A stretch of DNA of 64,000 bases from Cellulomonas chitinilytica (GCF_016862675.1 NZ_BONK01000006.1:1-64000), one strand, 5' to 3'. Positions 27,166 to 36,858 are shown, counted from the stretch's first letter. Notes: generated from the letters alone by a model not told the origin. Numbers and translations are program-made.

Positions 27166-27885
27166 TCACCGGGAGGCGGTGCGGTACACGCGGTCGCCGA
27201 ACGTGAGGGCGATCCCCGTGACCAGCAGCCACAGGGCGCCGGTGACGCCTGACATGTACTCCAACGGCGAGATGCCGAGGATCACGGTCAGACCGCCCAG
27301 GATCAGCCCGACCAGCCCGAGCCAGCGGGTGACGACCCCGCGGCGCGAGGCGACGAACAGGCCGAGACCTGCCAGACCCGTGAGGGTCCACAGCCACGGG
27401 ACCGTGCCGATCCAGTGGTTGTACATCGCGGCGGTGGCGTCGTCGACGATGCCGCCCTGCAGCAGCGGGACCATGTACTCGGTGTCGAGCGCGCTGCCCA
27501 GGATCGAGACGACCGCGGTGCCGACGAGGCCGGCGGCGGCGACCAGCGGCACGAGGCTGTCCGGCATGGCGTCCCGGAGCCGGCGGTGCAGCCCGGCGCC
27601 GAACACGATCATGAGGATCGCGCCGAGGACAGTCACGCTGTGGAGGGCGAACATCGCGGGGGCCTTGTCGACCAGCGCCGAGGCGATGCCGCTCGTCGAG
27701 CCGGCGAACTGCTCGCGGTAGACCACGTCGACGCTGGAGGACAGCACGATCGTGGCGAGACCGGCGACGGCGGAGGCGATCCCGGCGACTGCCCAGCTGC
27801 GCGAGGGCTGCCGGCGCGGGGAGGGGGCTGGGTCCTGGACGTCCGAACGGACGGGGTTGGTGGTGGTGACGCTGGTGGTCATCAT
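27166..27885 (-). CDS. Integral membrane protein of unknown function
   Basis: A 240-residue protein with about six hydrophobic segments after a polar N-terminus (residues 1-30). Loops include SSVDVVYREQFAG and YNHWIGTVPWLWTL. No family is named with confidence, though DUF4386-like proteins have a similar layout. Two adjacent ATGs (27883-27885 and 27880-27882) follow a GAGAGGAT ribosome-binding site. It sits upstream of the sensor kinase on the same strand and may feed into the same response (inference). The roughly 210 bp upstream, to 28099, show nothing clear. Confidence 0.8.
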   Translation of the reverse strand: MMTTSVTTTNPVRSDVQDPAPSPRRQPSRSWAVAGIASAVAGLATIVLSSSVDVVYREQFAGSTSGIASALVDKAPAMFALHSVTVLGAILMIVFGAGLHRRLRDAMPDSLVPLVAAAGLVGTAVVSILGSALDTEYMVPLLQGGIVDDATAAMYNHWIGTVPWLWTLTGLAGLGLFVASRRGVVTRWLGLVGLILGGLTVILGISPLEYMSGVTGALWLLVTGIALTFGDRVYRTASR

Positions 27886-28099
27886 CGGGATCCTCTCGAG
27901 GTCGTGGTTTCTTCCGATGACCTGACGATGTCGGGCCCGGTGTCCCGCCGGACAGGGACAACTGGGCACGGCTCGTCCCGCGTGCACTGGCCCGACCGAG
28001 GCACCCCGACGCGCGAGCTGTTCTCCTGACGGCGACTGCGAGTGCAGCACGTGGCCGACCGATCACGCCGGTGAGTTCCCACTGGGACGAGCCGGCGGT

Positions 28100-28498
28100 T
28101 CATCCACCTGCCTTCAGCCGGAACGCGAGGCGGCGGGGCGCCTGCACGCGATAGCTGTCCGTCACCAGCTCGGCAACCTCGACCCAGTCCGTCTCGTCGT
28201 CCAGCACCATTCCCACGACATTCACACCCCAGTCGGCCCGGAAGAACGGAGGGCCGGCATGCGCCAGCGCGGCCAACTCCCCGGGCGGCGCCCGGAAGGT
28301 CATCAGGATGGCCGGATCGTCCAGATCGATGTACGCCGACCGCCTCTCGTCGGTGGTGTAGACGTGCAGGAACGTCCGCCGGCGAATCCGCCACCGCAGG
28401 CCGATCCACGCCGGCTCCTCGTACGCCTCGGGCAGTTCCCCGCAGATCACCCGGAGCCGGCCCACAACGGCGGGTGGAACGTCCGGGACGCCGCTCAT
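28100..28498 (-). CDS. MmcQ/YjbR family protein
   Basis: A 132-residue protein of the MmcQ/YjbR-like fold: VCGELPEAYEEPAW..., WRIRRRTFLHVYTTDERR, LMTFRAPPGELAALAHAGPPFFRADWGVNVVGMVLDDETDWVEVAELVTDSYRVQAPRRL. This order (conserved W-G and DW-E, C-terminal SYR) is characteristic of the family. These proteins are often described as DNA-binding, but no function is established here. It is divergent from dnaK. Confidence 0.85.
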   Translation of the reverse strand: MSGVPDVPPAVVGRLRVICGELPEAYEEPAWIGLRWRIRRRTFLHVYTTDERRSAYIDLDDPAILMTFRAPPGELAALAHAGPPFFRADWGVNVVGMVLDDETDWVEVAELVTDSYRVQAPRRLAFRLKAGG

Positions 28499-28705
28499 CT
28501 GTACCTCCCGCGCCCATCCTCCCCGCCGGGTAGGACGTCAGCACATCAGCACATCAGAGTCTCCGGGGTTGGCGGGGCCGCGCCGACGTCGAAGAACGCC
28601 ACGCCGATGACAACTTCGCGCGAGAGTGACAGGTCCAGTGCGAACCCACACAGACGCCCAGTCCCCGGGGCCCGGCCGTGCGGGAATGACCCGAGCCACC
28701 CAAGA

Positions 28706-28726
28706 GTTGAGCCAAGCAGACTCAAG
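28706..28726. promoter_or_regulatory. HAIR-like operator for HspR (site 1)
   Basis: GTTGAGC, 7 bp, ACTCAAG. The HAIR consensus is CTTGAGT-N7-ACTCAAG; the right half is perfect and the left half matches 5 of 7. It lies about 125 bp upstream of dnaK. The rest of the 350-bp gap before dnaK holds no gene. Confidence 0.8.
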
Positions 28727-28769
28727 TTTCACCGCCTCGAACTTGCGCCCGGCGAACCGCCCGCGCAAA

Positions 28770-28790
28770 CTTGAGCGCGGCGGACTCAAG
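28770..28790. promoter_or_regulatory. HAIR operator for HspR (site 2)
   Basis: CTTGAGC, 7 bp, ACTCAAG, matching 13 of the 14 defined HAIR positions, 60 bp upstream of the dnaK ATG. Together with site 1 and the hspR gene at the operon end, it indicates autoregulated heat-shock repression. Confidence 0.9.
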
Positions 28791-28850
28791 AGCGGCCCGC
28801 GCACACCGGGCCAACTCAGACCCACGCACGACACGAAAGAAGGCAGACAC

Positions 28851-30704
28851 ATGGCACGAGCAGTCGGCATCGACCTCGGCACCACGAACTCGGTGGTCTC
28901 GGTCCTCGAGGGCGGCGAGCCCACGGTCATCGCCAACGCCGAGGGGTCGCGCACGACGCCGTCGGTGGTCGCGTTCTCCAAGACGGGTGAGGTCCTGGTC
29001 GGCGAGATCGCCAAGCGCCAGGCCGTCACGAACGTCGACCGCACGATCACGTCCGTCAAGCGCCACATGGGCACGGACTGGTCGCAGGCGATCGACGACA
29101 AGAAGTACACCGCGCAGGAGATCAGCGCGCGGGTGCTCTCCAAGCTCAAGCGTGACGCGGAGGCCTACCTGGGCGAACCCGTCACCGAGGCCGTCATCAC
29201 GGTCCCGGCGTACTTCAACGACGCCGAGCGCCAGGCGACGAAGGACGCGGGCACCATCGCGGGCCTCAACGTCCTGCGCATCATCAACGAGCCCACCGCG
29301 GCCGCGCTCGCGTACGGCCTGGAGAAGGGCAAGGAGGACGAGCTCATCCTCGTCTTCGACCTCGGCGGCGGCACGTTCGACGTGTCCCTCCTGGAGGTCG
29401 GCAAGGACGACGACGGCTTCTCGACGATCGAGGTCCGCGCGACGTCCGGCGACAACCGCCTCGGCGGCGACGACTGGGACAACCGCATCGTCGAGCACCT
29501 CGTCTCCGAGGTGAAGAACACGACGGGCGTCGACCTGTCCAAGGACAAGATCGCCCTGCAGCGTCTGCGTGAGGCGGCCGAGCAGGCGAAGAAGGAGCTG
29601 TCGTCCGCGACGGCCACCAACATCTCCCTGCAGTACCTGTCCATGAGCGAGAACGGGCCGGTCCACCTGGACACCAAGCTCACGCGCGCGCAGTTCCAGC
29701 AGATGACGCAGGACCTGCTCGACCGGACGAAGGCGCCGTTCCACTCGGTCATCAAGGACGCGGGCATCAAGCTCGCGGACATCGACCACGTGGTGCTCGT
29801 CGGCGGCTCGACCCGCATGCCCGCGGTCACCGAGGTCGTCAAGGAGCTCACGGGCGGCCAGGAGCCGAACAAGGGCGTGAACCCGGACGAGGTCGTGGCC
29901 GTCGGTGCCGCGCTGCAGGCCGGTGTCATGAAGGGCGACCGCAAGGACGTCCTGCTCATCGACGTCACCCCGCTGTCCCTCGGCATCGAGACCAAGGGTG
30001 GCGTGATGACCAAGCTCATCGAGCGCAACACGGCCATCCCCACCAAGCGGTCGGAGATCTTCTCGACGGCCGAGGACAACCAGCCGTCCGTCCTCATCCA
30101 GGTGTTCCAGGGCGAGCGTGAGTTCGCGCGGGACAACAAGCCGCTCGGCACGTTCGAGCTGACCGGCATCGCGCCGGCGCCGCGTGGCGTCCCGCAGATC
30201 GAGGTCACGTTCGACATCGACGCGAACGGCATCGTGCACGTGTCCGCCAAGGACCGCGGCACGAACAAGGAGCAGTCGATGACCATCACCGGCGGCAGCG
30301 CCCTCCCCAAGGAGGACATCGACCGCATGGTGAAGGAGGCCGAGGAGCACGCGTCCGAGGACAAGAAGCGCCGTGAGGACGCCGAGGCCCGCAACTCCGC
30401 CGAGCAGCTCGTCTACTCGACCGAGAAGCTCCTCGTCGACAACGCCGACAAGCTGCCCGAGCAGGTCAAGACCGACGTGCAGGCCGCGGTCGGCGAGCTG
30501 AAGGTCGCCCTCGAGGGCACCGACACCGACGAGGTGAAGGCCAAGACGCAGCACCTCGCGCAGGTCAGCCAGAAGATCGGCGAGGCGATCTACTCGTCGA
30601 ACCAGAGCGCTGACGCCGCGCCGGAGCAGCCGGCCGCGAGCGCGAGCGACGAGGACGTCGTCGACGCCGAGATCGTCGACGACGAGGACGAGGCCGCCAA
30701 GTGA
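28851..30704 (+). CDS. dnaK: Hsp70 chaperone DnaK
   Basis: ATP-dependent cytosolic chaperone of 617 aa, full length for actinobacteria. The nucleotide-binding domain begins [17 protein letters not shown] and includes [46 protein letters not shown] and [12 protein letters not shown]. The substrate-binding domain carries [20 protein letters not shown]. The acidic C-terminal tail ends [21 protein letters not shown] precedes the ATG by 7 nt. It is the first gene of dnaK-grpE-dnaJ-hspR under two HAIR sites; the grpE start overlaps its stop by 4 nt. Confidence 0.99.
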   Translation: MARAVGIDLGTTNSVVSVLEGGEPTVIANAEGSRTTPSVVAFSKTGEVLVGEIAKRQAVTNVDRTITSVKRHMGTDWSQAIDDKKYTAQEISARVLSKLKRDAEAYLGEPVTEAVITVPAYFNDAERQATKDAGTIAGLNVLRIINEPTAAALAYGLEKGKEDELILVFDLGGGTFDVSLLEVGKDDDGFSTIEVRATSGDNRLGGDDWDNRIVEHLVSEVKNTTGVDLSKDKIALQRLREAAEQAKKELSSATATNISLQYLSMSENGPVHLDTKLTRAQFQQMTQDLLDRTKAPFHSVIKDAGIKLADIDHVVLVGGSTRMPAVTEVVKELTGGQEPNKGVNPDEVVAVGAALQAGVMKGDRKDVLLIDVTPLSLGIETKGGVMTKLIERNTAIPTKRSEIFSTAEDNQPSVLIQVFQGEREFARDNKPLGTFELTGIAPAPRGVPQIEVTFDIDANGIVHVSAKDRGTNKEQSMTITGGSALPKEDIDRMVKEAEEHASEDKKRREDAEARNSAEQLVYSTEKLLVDNADKLPEQVKTDVQAAVGELKVALEGTDTDEVKAKTQHLAQVSQKIGEAIYSSNQSADAAPEQPAASASDEDVVDAEIVDDEDEAAK

Positions 30705-31336
30705 CGTCCGAGAACACGCCGTCGTCGGGGTCGGGTCAGCCCGACCCCGACGAGGGGGCCCCGCGCTTCGTCGACAAGCGCCGCATCGACCCGGAGACGG
30801 GCCAGGTGCGCACGCCGGAGGAGCAGGTCCTGGCTGACGCCGAGTCGATCGCGGCGAACGCCGAGGAGACGGTCGTCCTGGAGGGTCTCGTCGAGGCCCA
30901 GCGGATCGCGGCCGAGCGGCTCGAGGAGCTGCAGCGCTCGCAGGCGGCGTACTACAACCTCGAGCAGCAGTACTCGTCGTACGTGAAGCGTGCCAAGGCG
31001 GACCAGGTGGCGGCCCACGACCGTGGCGTCGCGTCTCTCGCCGAGGCGCTCATCCCGGTGCTCGACGACATCGAGCTGGCCCGCCAGCACGGCGACCTGA
31101 CCGGCCCGTTCGCGTCGATCGCCGAGAAGCTGCAGGCCACGCTGTCCCGGCTCGGCATCCAGCAGTACGGCGAGGCCGGCGAGACGTTCGACCCGGCGGT
31201 CCACGAGGCGCTCATGCACGCGCACTCGGCGGACGTCACCGAGCCGACGGTCCAGATGGTGCTGCAGCACGGGTACCGCACGGCCGACCGGGTGCTCCGT
31301 GCGGCCCGTGTCGCCGTGGTCGACCCGGAGGCGTGA
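30701..31336 (+). CDS. grpE: Nucleotide exchange factor GrpE
   Basis: The DnaK nucleotide-exchange factor, 211 aa. A disordered acidic N-terminus (about 1-40) leads to a long coiled coil ([28 protein letters not shown]) and the beta-wing domain ([44 protein letters not shown]), the GrpE signature. The GTG start overlaps the dnaK stop (GTGA), implying translational coupling. Confidence 0.97.
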   Translation: MTSENTPSSGSGQPDPDEGAPRFVDKRRIDPETGQVRTPEEQVLADAESIAANAEETVVLEGLVEAQRIAAERLEELQRSQAAYYNLEQQYSSYVKRAKADQVAAHDRGVASLAEALIPVLDDIELARQHGDLTGPFASIAEKLQATLSRLGIQQYGEAGETFDPAVHEALMHAHSADVTEPTVQMVLQHGYRTADRVLRAARVAVVDPEA

Positions 31337-31367
31337 GAATCAGCGACACACGAAGGAGGGAGGCGCC

Positions 31368-32333
31368 GTGACCGGGCAGGACTGGCTCGAGAAGGACTTC
31401 TACGCGGTTCTCGGCGTCCCCAAGGACGCCGATGCGGCGACCATCAAGAAGGCGTACCGCAAGCTGGCGCGCGAGAAGCACCCGGACCACAACCCGGGTG
31501 ACGCGTCGGCGGAGGCGAAGTTCAAGGAGGTCGGCGAGGCCTACTCGGTCCTGTCCGACACGGAGCAGCGCCAGCAGTACGACCAGCTGCGGGCCATGGC
31601 CGGCGGTCCCCGGTTCACCGCCGGGGGCCGCGGCGGTGCCGGCGGCTTCGAGGACGTGTTCGGCGGGATGTTCGGCGGCCAGCAGGGCAGCCGGACGCGG
31701 TACTCGACCGGCGGCGGGGCCAACTTCGAGGACCTCCTCGGCGGCCTGTTCGGTCAGGGCGGCGGCGGCTTCCAGCGGGGCCCGCAGCAGGGTGCCGACC
31801 TGGCCGCGACCGTCACGCTGCCGTTCCGGCAGGCCGCGGAGGGGTCCACGGTGTCGCTCGGCGTCGAGGGGCGCACGGTCAACGCCCGCATCCCCGCGGG
31901 CGTCCGCGACGGCCAGAAGATCCGGCTGCGCGGCAAGGGCCGGCCCGGTGACGGGGGCGCCCCGGCGGGCGACCTCGTCGTCACGGTCAACGTGACCCCG
32001 CACCCGGTGTTCTCCCTCGACGGCGAGCACGTGCGGATCACGGTCCCCGTCGCGTTCGACGAGGCCGCGCTGGGCGCGACGATCGAGGTCCCCACGCTCG
32101 ACGGCTCCACCGTGCGGGTCAAGGTGCCGGAGGGCACGCCCTCCGGGCGGGTCCTGCGCGTCAAGGGCAAGGGCATCACGCGGGCGAAGACGACGGGTGA
32201 CCTGCTGGTCACCGTGCAGGTCGTCGTGCCGCAGCGTCTCAGCGGCGCGGCGCGGGAGGCCGTCCAGGCGTTCGGCATCGCGACGTCCGGGGAGGACGTG
32301 CGGGCCGACCTGCTCGACGCCGCCAGGAAGTGA
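31368..32333 (+). CDS. dnaJ: DnaJ-family co-chaperone lacking the zinc-finger domain
   Basis: A Hsp40 co-chaperone of 321 aa that stimulates DnaK ATPase. The J domain (about 5-70) has the HPD motif (EKHPDHNPGD). A Gly/Phe-rich region follows (about 85-140), then two C-terminal substrate domains (VTLPFRQAAEGSTVSLGVEG..., VPVAFDEAALGATIEVPTLDG). There are no CXXCXGXG repeats, so it is a class B (CbpA-like) DnaJ, not the classical zinc-finger form. I chose the GTG at 31368 because GGAGGGAGG lies just upstream and the protein then begins MTGQDWLEKDFY. Confidence 0.95.
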   Translation: MTGQDWLEKDFYAVLGVPKDADAATIKKAYRKLAREKHPDHNPGDASAEAKFKEVGEAYSVLSDTEQRQQYDQLRAMAGGPRFTAGGRGGAGGFEDVFGGMFGGQQGSRTRYSTGGGANFEDLLGGLFGQGGGGFQRGPQQGADLAATVTLPFRQAAEGSTVSLGVEGRTVNARIPAGVRDGQKIRLRGKGRPGDGGAPAGDLVVTVNVTPHPVFSLDGEHVRITVPVAFDEAALGATIEVPTLDGSTVRVKVPEGTPSGRVLRVKGKGITRAKTTGDLLVTVQVVVPQRLSGAAREAVQAFGIATSGEDVRADLLDAARK

Positions 32334-32339
32334 CCTGAC

Positions 32340-32762
32340 GTGCCGTCCGAGGACGCCCGCCTGTTCGTCATCTCGGTGGCCGCCGAGCTCGCCGGCATGC
32401 ACCCGCAGACCCTGCGGCAGTACGACCGGCTCGGGCTGGTGTCACCGGGCCGGACGAGCGGGCGCGGGCGGCGCTACTCGCTGCGGGACATCGCCACGCT
32501 CCGGGAGATCCAGCGGCTCTCGCAGGACGAGGGCGTGAACCTCGCGGGCATCAAGCGCATCCTCGAGCTCGAGCAGGAGATCGACGGTCTGCGCCGGCAG
32601 GTCGAGTACCTGCGCGCGTTCGTCGAGCCGGGCCGTCGCGTGTTCACCGCCGACCCGCGCGGCGACGTCGTGGCCGTCCCGCGGGGCCTGCGCGCCACCC
32701 GCCGCCCGAGCCCCGCCGCGGAAGCCGGCGCGGTCGTCCTCTGGCGCCCGTCCCCCCGCTGA
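32340..32762 (+). CDS. hspR: Heat-shock repressor HspR (MerR family)
   Basis: The autorepressor of the dnaK operon, 140 aa. The MerR-type winged helix (FVISVAAELAGMHPQTLRQYDRLGLVSPGRTSGRGRRYSLRDIATLREIQRLSQDEGVNLAGIKRILELE) is diagnostic of HspR, and a short coiled coil follows. The C-terminus is variable and basic. The GTG start lies 6 nt after the dnaJ stop. It should bind the HAIR sites upstream of dnaK with DnaK as co-repressor, as established for Streptomyces and mycobacteria. Confidence 0.95.
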   Translation: MPSEDARLFVISVAAELAGMHPQTLRQYDRLGLVSPGRTSGRGRRYSLRDIATLREIQRLSQDEGVNLAGIKRILELEQEIDGLRRQVEYLRAFVEPGRRVFTADPRGDVVAVPRGLRATRRPSPAAEAGAVVLWRPSPR

Positions 32763-32800
32763 CCTGGGCCTCGAGGCGTGACGTCCCTAGACTCCGGCGA

Positions 32801-33973
32801 GTGACGTTCGACCTGGATCGCGCCCGTCGGGAGACCCCCGGCACCGCCACCGTCGCCCACCTCAACAACGCCGGCAGCGCGCTGCGCCCCCAGGTCGTCA
32901 CCGACACCGTCCTGGCCCACCTGCGCCGGGAGGACGAGATCGGCGGGTACGAGGCCGAGGACGAGGCCGCCGACCGGCTGGCGGCCGTGTACGCGTCGGT
33001 CGCCCGGCTGGTCGGTGCGCACCCCGACGAGATCGCCCTCGTCGAGAGCGCCACCGTCGCGTGGGACGTCGCGTTCGCGTCGATCCCGCTGCGCGCCGGG
33101 CAGCGCATCCTCACGGCCCGCACCGAGTACGTCAGCAACGCCATCGCGCTCCTGCAGGCGTGCGAGCGCACCGGCGCGACGCTCGAGGTCGTCGAGGACG
33201 ACGAGCACGGCCAGGTCGACGTCGACGCCCTCGCGGCCCGTCTCGACGACGACGTCGCACTCGTCGCCCTCACGCACGTCGCCACCGGCGGTGGCCTGGT
33301 CAACCCCGCGGCGGCGGTCGGCCGGCTGACCCGTGCCGCCGGTGTCCCGTTCCTGCTCGACGCGTGCCAGTCCGTCGGCCAGCTCCACGTCGACGTCGAC
33401 GAGCTGGGCTGCGACCTGCTCGCGGCGACCGGACGCAAGTTCCTGCGGGCCCCGCGCGGCACGGGCTTCCTGTACGCGTCCCGCGCGATCACGCCGCACC
33501 TCGTCCCGCCGGTGCTCGGCCTCGACGCGGCCACGTGGACGTCGGCCACGACCTGGGAGCCTGCGCCCGACGCCCGCCGGTTCGAGACGTGGGAACGCAA
33601 CGTCGCCGGCCTGCTCGGGCTCGGCGCGGCCGCGGAGTACGCGCTCGGGTGGGGGACCCGCGCGATCGAGGAGCGCGCGGTCGAGCGGGGGGAGCGGCTG
33701 CGCGGGATGCTCGCGGAGGTCCCCGGCGTCACGGTCCGGGACAAGGGCGTGCAGCGCTGCGCGATCGTCACGTTCACGGTCGACGGGGTGCCCGCGGCCG
33801 ACGTCCGCGACGCGCTGCGGGCGGCGGGCGTCAACGTGAGCGTCACGAGGTCGACGTCGTCGCAGCTCGACCTCGCCGCCCGCGGGCTCACCGAGGTGGT
33901 CCGGGCGTCCCCGCACTACTACACGTCGGACGACGACCTGGAGCGCGTGCTCGCCGCGCTGCCGCGGCGCTGA
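32801..33973 (+). CDS. Class V aminotransferase / cysteine-desulfurase-like PLP enzyme
   Basis: A PLP-dependent enzyme of 390 aa. Visible features are HLNNAGSALRP near the N-terminus, ALTHVATGGGLVNPAAAVGRL, the Asp-containing FLLDACQSVGQLHVDVDELGCDLLAATGRKFLRAPRGTGFLY with the Schiff-base Lys at about 213, and VRASPHYYTSDDDLERVLAAL at the end. This resembles NifS/CsdA-like and related class V enzymes. A flexible-loop active Cys is not apparent, so desulfurase activity is not assured. The GTG start is 38 bp after hspR; it is a separate function on the same strand. Confidence 0.88.
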   Translation: MTFDLDRARRETPGTATVAHLNNAGSALRPQVVTDTVLAHLRREDEIGGYEAEDEAADRLAAVYASVARLVGAHPDEIALVESATVAWDVAFASIPLRAGQRILTARTEYVSNAIALLQACERTGATLEVVEDDEHGQVDVDALAARLDDDVALVALTHVATGGGLVNPAAAVGRLTRAAGVPFLLDACQSVGQLHVDVDELGCDLLAATGRKFLRAPRGTGFLYASRAITPHLVPPVLGLDAATWTSATTWEPAPDARRFETWERNVAGLLGLGAAAEYALGWGTRAIEERAVERGERLRGMLAEVPGVTVRDKGVQRCAIVTFTVDGVPAADVRDALRAAGVNVSVTRSTSSQLDLAARGLTEVVRASPHYYTSDDDLERVLAALPRR

Positions 33974-34003
33974 CCTCGGCGCTGACCTCGGCGCGGACAG
34001 CCG

Positions 34004-34035
34004 ACGACCCCCGGTGACGGCTCACCGGGGGTCGT
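34004..34035. terminator. Bidirectional terminator hairpin
   Basis: Perfect 14-bp arms (34004-34017 and 34022-34035) with a 4-nt loop, between the convergent class V enzyme and membrane-protein genes. Confidence 0.85.
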
Positions 34036-34059
34036 GCGCGGCTGGTGCGAGTGCCGGCG

Positions 34060-34488
34060 TCAGTGCTGCTGGCCGTACGGCGACGTCGTCCCGTCCGGGC
34101 CCTGCCCGTACGGCGAAGGGGCCGGCGCGAACCGGGGGTCGCCGGTGGTGCCGGGCTGCGGCTGCTCCCACGGCGGGGTCGGGGCGGCGCGGTACCCGTA
34201 CGACGCGGCGACGGGGTAGCCGGCCGCCGGGTAGCCGCCCACGGCGGCGCGCAGCTCACGCAGCTCCCGCTCGATCGGCCACTCCTTGAAGCAGAACATC
34301 AGGAGCACCACGATGTTGGCGATCGGCACGAAGCACAGCGCCGCGTACCAGCCCGAGTAGCCGGCCTTGCGGGCGACGCGGACGTAGCAGTAGATGCCGA
34401 ACGCGATCGCGGCGGCGTAGAAGACGAAGAAGATGACCATCACTGCGGCGGGCATCGCCGAGGACGTCGAGGCGTAAGGGTCGTCCAT
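34060..34488 (-). CDS. Small membrane protein with proline-rich tail
   Basis: A 142-residue protein. Two hydrophobic segments (about 14-38 and 45-65; VFYAAAIAFGIYCYVRVARKAGYSGWYAALCFVPIANIVVLLMF) match the layout of actinobacterial DUF805/DUF5684-like proteins. They are followed by a Gly/Pro/Tyr-rich cytoplasmic tail (GYPAAGYPVAASYGYR...SPYGQGPDG). A related layout occurs in the gene at 42101. Function is unknown. Confidence 0.75.
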   Translation of the reverse strand: MDDPYASTSSAMPAAVMVIFFVFYAAAIAFGIYCYVRVARKAGYSGWYAALCFVPIANIVVLLMFCFKEWPIERELRELRAAVGGYPAAGYPVAASYGYRAAPTPPWEQPQPGTTGDPRFAPAPSPYGQGPDGTTSPYGQQH

Positions 34489-34696
34489 GGTCGGCCCCTT
34501 TCAAGATGACTGCCGGGCGGGCAGGGGCACCCGGCACGCGGGTGCGGCGGACGCTCACGGCACCGGGCCGTGCGCAGGTGGAGCGCGAGCGAGGCTATCC
34601 GGCGGACGGACGGGATGGACAGGCCGAACCCCTCCATAGGCGTCAGATTCACTCGTCGGGACCCGAACGGCGGATATCCGACGGCACAATGCTGCG

Positions 34697-36790
34697 GTGC
34701 AGCGGACAGCGCTCGGGATCGACGTCGGGACGACGAACGTCAAGGTCGCGCTCGTCGACGTCGCCGACGGCCACGTGCTCGGCCTCGCGGCGGCCCCGAC
34801 CCCGTCGCCCGCGGACCTGCCGGCCGTGCTCGCCGGCCTCGTCACGCGGGCGCTCGGGCACGGCCCGGCACCCGAGGCCGTCGGGATCGCGTCGATGGCC
34901 GAGACGGGCGTCCCGCTCGACCCGGACGGGGAGCCGCGCGGCAACTGGCTCCGGTGGGACGGCCACCGCGCCGGTGCCGAGGCCGCGGCGCTCGCGGACC
35001 GGCTCGGCCGTGCCGACCTGTTCGCCGCGACCGGTGTCCGGGCGAGCGCGAAGGTGCCGCTCGCGACGTGGGCGTGGCTGGCGACCCACCGGCCGGACGA
35101 CCTGCGCGGCGGCCGCTGGGCCGGGGTCGCGGACCTCGTCGGCCTCGCCCTCACCGGCCGGCTCGCCACGGACCACACGCTCGCGGGCCGCACGATGGCG
35201 TACCGGCTCGGCAGCCCGGGCGAACTCCCGACGGCGTTCGACGCCGACCTGCTCGCCGAGGTCGGCCTGCGTCCCGAGCAGGTGCCGGACGTCCTCGCAC
35301 CCGGCGAGCTGCTCGGCGGCGTCCGTCCCGGACCGTTCACGGATGCCGGTCTGAGGGCGGGCACCTCGGTCACGATCGCCGGGCACGACCACGCCGTCGG
35401 CACGTGGGCGGCCGGTGTCCGCGCCGCCGGGCAGGTCGCCGACTCCGTCGGCACGGCCGAGGCCGTCTGCACGCTCCTCGCGGACGACCCGTCGCCCGGC
35501 CCGGTCGCCGACGCGGGCATGAGCCTGGTCCGCACGGTCGGCGGACGGCTGCCCGCACTGCTCGCGGGCTCGTCGTCCGCGGGCGCCACGATCGCGTGGT
35601 GGCTGCGCGCGCAGGTGCCCGACGAGGACCCCGCCCGGCTCATGGCGGACGTCCTCGCGCTCGGCGACGACCCCGGACCGGTCGTCGTCCTGCCGTACCT
35701 CGCCGGCCGGCAGACGCCGCACCCCGACCCGGACGCCCGCGTGCGGGTCGTCGGCGTGGGCTCGGCCACCGCACGCACCCACGGGCTGCTGCTCGGCCTG
35801 GCGCTGCAGGCCCGCTGGATGCTCGACACCCAGCTCGCCCTCGCGGGCGGCCTCACGCCCGAGGACGTCGCGGTGCTCGGCGGCCCGATGGCCGTCAACC
35901 CGGCGTGGCTGGGGCTCAAGGCCCGGGTGTCGCCCGCGCCCGTGCGCCGCGTGGACGCCGCCGAACCGGTCGCGGCCGGCGCCGCCCTCCTGGCCGCCGA
36001 GCGCGCGGGCGTGCTCGACGGCCCGGCGCCCGTGCTGCCGAGCACCCCGGCCACGCCGCCGCGGCGGGACGACCCGGCGATGGCCGCGGCGTACACCCGC
36101 TTCGTCGCCGCCGCCCGCGCGCGGCCGGCGGTCGGGTTCCTGCACACCGGCGCGATGCACCCGCCCACGTTCGACGCGCTGCTCGCCGACCTCGCCCCGC
36201 ACGTCGGTGCCGCCCACGTGGTCGACACGGGCCTCCTCAGAACGGTGCGCCGCGACGGCGTGACCGACGAGGTCCGGGCCGCCGTCGCCGAGCACCTGCG
36301 TGAGCTCGAGCGGGCGGGCGCGTCGGTGGTCCTCGTGACCTGCTCGTCGATCGGGGAGGCCGTCGAGGTGGCAGCCGCGGCCGTGCGCATCCCGGTGCTG
36401 CGGGTCGACCGCCCGATGGCCGCCGAGGCGGTCGCGCTCGCCGGGGACGGCGGCCGGGTCGTCGTGCTCGCCACGCTCGGCTCGACGGTCGGCCCGACGA
36501 GCCGTCTCGTGGGTGCCGCGGCCCGGGACACCGGGGTCGAGGTCCAGGTGGAGGCCGTCGTGGTGCCGGGCGCGGCCGAGGCCCGGGACGCGGGCGACGA
36601 CGACACGGCCGACCGGCTGGTCGCCGAGGCCGTCGTCGGGGCCGCCGCGCGTGCCGACGTCGTCGTCCTGGCCCAGGCCACGATGGCCGCCGCCGCCCGC
36701 GCCGCGGTGGCGACGCCCGTCCTCACGTCTCCCGCGACGGGCCTCGCCGCCGCCCTCGCGACGCTCACCACCCACGGCTTGCCCCTCTGA
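34697..36790 (+). CDS. FGGY carbohydrate kinase fused to Asp/Glu-racemase-like domain
   Basis: A 697-residue two-domain protein. Residues about 1-440 are an FGGY sugar kinase (phosphate loop GIDVGTTNVKVALV; SVGTAEAVCTLL; hinge VVVLPYLAGRQTPHPDPDARV; VAVLGGPMAVNPAWLGLKARVSPAPVRRVDAAEPVAAGAALLA). Residues about 480-697 resemble an Asp/Glu/hydantoin-racemase fold (VGFLHTGAMHPPTFDALLADL...VVLVTCSSIGEAVEVAA). One catalytic-type Cys is visible (about 549); the first racemase Cys position holds His/Thr/Gly residues instead. Kinases and such racemases occur as neighbours in acid-sugar pathways, and here they are one chain. It starts at GTG 34697. The substrate is unknown. Confidence 0.85.
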   Translation: MQRTALGIDVGTTNVKVALVDVADGHVLGLAAAPTPSPADLPAVLAGLVTRALGHGPAPEAVGIASMAETGVPLDPDGEPRGNWLRWDGHRAGAEAAALADRLGRADLFAATGVRASAKVPLATWAWLATHRPDDLRGGRWAGVADLVGLALTGRLATDHTLAGRTMAYRLGSPGELPTAFDADLLAEVGLRPEQVPDVLAPGELLGGVRPGPFTDAGLRAGTSVTIAGHDHAVGTWAAGVRAAGQVADSVGTAEAVCTLLADDPSPGPVADAGMSLVRTVGGRLPALLAGSSSAGATIAWWLRAQVPDEDPARLMADVLALGDDPGPVVVLPYLAGRQTPHPDPDARVRVVGVGSATARTHGLLLGLALQARWMLDTQLALAGGLTPEDVAVLGGPMAVNPAWLGLKARVSPAPVRRVDAAEPVAAGAALLAAERAGVLDGPAPVLPSTPATPPRRDDPAMAAAYTRFVAAARARPAVGFLHTGAMHPPTFDALLADLAPHVGAAHVVDTGLLRTVRRDGVTDEVRAAVAEHLRELERAGASVVLVTCSSIGEAVEVAAAAVRIPVLRVDRPMAAEAVALAGDGGRVVVLATLGSTVGPTSRLVGAAARDTGVEVQVEAVVVPGAAEARDAGDDDTADRLVAEAVVGAAARADVVVLAQATMAAAARAAVATPVLTSPATGLAAALATLTTHGLPL

Positions 36791-36796
36791 CGCCCA

Positions 36797-36858
36797 GGTC
36801 AGGGCGCATGTCAGCACGTGTCAGCCCTCGTGTCAGCGCCGTGTCGGTGCCGTGTCAG
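36797..36858 (+). promoter_or_regulatory. Phased TGTCAG direct-repeat array (SARP-site-like)
   Basis: Copies of GTCAG-type hexamers begin at 36797 (GGTCAG), 36809, 36819, 36831, 36842 (TGTCGG) and 36853, spaced 12, 10, 12, 11 and 11 bp, nearly one per helical turn. They fill the 91-bp gap before the exporter operon. Direct repeats with 11-bp periodicity just upstream of -10 are the binding pattern of SARP regulators, and a large SARP gene lies at the other end of this operon. Confidence 0.6.
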
